This document shows, in pieces, positions 63,006 to 64,000 of a stretch of DNA of 64,000 nucleotides (its first letter is position 1; each line of letters starts with the position of its first letter). A model generated the notes under the pieces. The model did not search any database. It was not told the DNA's origin and was given only the letters and a program-made list of their open reading frames with translations. Made by a program: the position numbers and the translations under genes. The stretch comes from Iningainema tapete BLCC-T55 (lineage in GTDB: Bacteria > Cyanobacteriota > Cyanobacteriia > Cyanobacteriales > Nostocaceae): assembly GCF_014698965.1 (NCBI RefSeq), contig NZ_JACXAE010000110.1:1-64000 (forward strand). The letters run 5' to 3'.

Positions 63006-63361
63006 CCGTAGGGCGTCAGGAATATCACTGAATGTAGGATATGATTAATACTTGAATCAAATAAAAAGTTTAAATAAAGTAACCAAACTTTCTTCTGTAA
63101 TGCTACTCTAGTCATGGAGCCTAGCTCATAATGGAAGAGTTATAAGAAGATTGAACCAGGGTATTAGATCTATCAGATAGAATTTTGACAACCTCAAGCG
63201 AAACTTGGGATTGTGTGTAAATTGTGAATCTTCAACGAATGCAGTAATTTAGCTTGGTGTTGATCAAGGCTTGTTAGTTGGATGCATTCCACTAATCAAT
63301 GCAATTACGAACCAGGCTGGCATTTGCATAAAAAAATCTAGTAACTGAATAGACTGAAGCT

Positions 63362-64000
63362 ATGTTTCAATCAGAGAAGTATCCTCAAACCTTGATAAAA
63401 ACTGAAGATGAATTAGATTTAGGTCAAATTGGATCTACTTTGCGCCGCCGAGCTTTGTTAATTGTCGGGATGACAGGTGTAGTAGCAACGGCAGCGACGT
63501 TGAAGACAAAAGCAGATCCACCTATATATGAAGGCAATTTTGAGATTTTAACCAAGCCTGTAACAGGAGAAAGCAAGGCGATAGCGAATATTCCTCAAAG
63601 CCTGGGTTCACAACAACAGGGAGCGATGGCACCTCCTGAGTTAGAGTCAGTACCCACCACAATACAAGTACTATACAGTCGAGGCATACTAGATCCAGTT
63701 GTCCAAGTTCTTCAAACTAGATACCCGAACGTAACTTACAACTCAGTAGTTCGCAAACTAAAAATTAAGTCAGAAAAGCCCAACATATTAGAAGTAGAAT
63801 ATACGCACTCAAACCCGCAGCAAGTCCGTGACGTTTTAAGCCTACTCAAAGATGCATATTTGCAGTATAGTTTGGCAGAACGTCAAGAAGAAGTTAATCA
63901 AGCAATTTATTTTGTTAACCAACAAGTAAAGCCACTCAGACAAAGAGTAGAAGATTGGCAAGAAAAACTGCGCACGCTGCGAAGCACAAATAACTTAATC
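63362..64000 (+). CDS. Wzz/Wzc/GumC-like polysaccharide chain-length protein (partial, runs off the window)
   Basis: 213 codons are open from ATG 63362 to the last base, with no stop. DLGQIGSTLRRRALLIVGM leads into a membrane helix (about 32-48, ALLIVGMTGVVATAATL), followed by YEGNFEILTKPVTGE, the Wzz-domain entry. A helical region rich in Gln/Glu (LQYSLAERQEEVNQAIYFVNQQVKPLRQRVEDW) follows, as in the coiled-coil of GumC/Wzc. Such proteins set chain length and, when fused to a BY-kinase, control export. Whether a kinase domain follows lies beyond the window. It may start a further part of the same polysaccharide locus. Confidence 0.85.
   Translation, partial: MFQSEKYPQTLIKTEDELDLGQIGSTLRRRALLIVGMTGVVATAATLKTKADPPIYEGNFEILTKPVTGESKAIANIPQSLGSQQQGAMAPPELESVPTTIQVLYSRGILDPVVQVLQTRYPNVTYNSVVRKLKIKSEKPNILEVEYTHSNPQQVRDVLSLLKDAYLQYSLAERQEEVNQAIYFVNQQVKPLRQRVEDWQEKLRTLRSTNNLI

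Larger units (their letters stand above)
62816..63361. other. Repeat-bearing spacer before the chain-length gene
   Basis: About 545 bases without a gene. It holds two palindromes, GGAGGTTCCGCCTCC (62877-62891) and TTCCCATGCT/AGCATGGGAA (62900-62920), then a TTTTGAC heptamer repeat near 62984-63005. The rest is AT-rich and presumably holds the promoter for the gene at 63362. Confidence 0.55.

Overview
The window looks like chromosomal DNA of a filamentous, probably heterocyst-forming (Nostocales-type) cyanobacterium. The octamer GCGATCGC (HIP1) is scattered through genes and spacers. Heptanucleotide tandem repeats (CTGCCCT, TTTTGAC) and several families of short interspersed palindromes occur, and TTG/GTG starts are common. 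The housekeeping genes (murA, a TrmH-type rRNA/tRNA methyltransferase, an M48 peptidase next to tRNA-Leu) read as cyanobacterial. No lineage marker was tested, so the order-level guess is inference.

Layout. 0-6.4 kb is ordinary chromosome: a C-terminally cut heme peroxidase, a small secreted SLH-like protein, a thioesterase remnant, a small acidic protein, an RNA methyltransferase, tRNA-Leu(CAG), murA, and an M48 peptidase whose 3' end runs into tRNA-Leu(CAA). After a long AT-rich leader, 7.1-60.3 kb is one large, almost entirely plus-strand exopolysaccharide/capsule island. It opens with a WecG/TagA glycosyltransferase, a Wzm-type ABC permease, kdsD, kdsB and an oxidoreductase-GtrA fusion. 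A convergent gene for a secreted galactose-oxidase-like enzyme follows, then the Wzt-type ATPase. 18-35 kb holds GT-C-like membrane proteins, an MBOAT acyltransferase with an AlgJ-like partner, a 2-oxoglutarate oxygenase, glycosyltransferases, a two-dehydrogenase fusion, two CBM6-SGNH-RTX proteins in tandem, and kdsA-kdsC. 35-42 kb carries a polysialyltransferase-like gene, a methyltransferase and a run of glycosyltransferases.

The stretch 42.2-49.4 kb differs from the rest. It encodes a free-standing adenylating enzyme, an acyl carrier protein, a HemN/HemW-like radical SAM protein, a GT1-type glycosyltransferase and a condensation-carrier-thioesterase protein with no adenylation domain. This has the make-up of a small natural-product pathway set inside the polysaccharide island, and it is the best candidate here for an undescribed system. 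49.6-60.3 kb returns to sugar genes: a paratose/tyvelose-epimerase-like SDR, five GT4 enzymes, an O-antigen polymerase/ligase and a large GT-C-like protein. A convergent secreted beta-helix protein, a small conserved gene and tRNA-Gln(UUG) follow. The window ends inside a Wzz/Wzc/GumC-like chain-length protein that is open at the right edge.

Together the genes suggest synthesis of a Kdo-containing, O-acetylated and possibly aldehyde-modified cell-surface glycan. Both an ABC-type exporter and Wzy/Wzz-type components are present, so the export route is not settled by the sequence. The secreted CBM6-SGNH, galactose-oxidase-like and beta-helix proteins are plausible remodelling enzymes for the same polymer.
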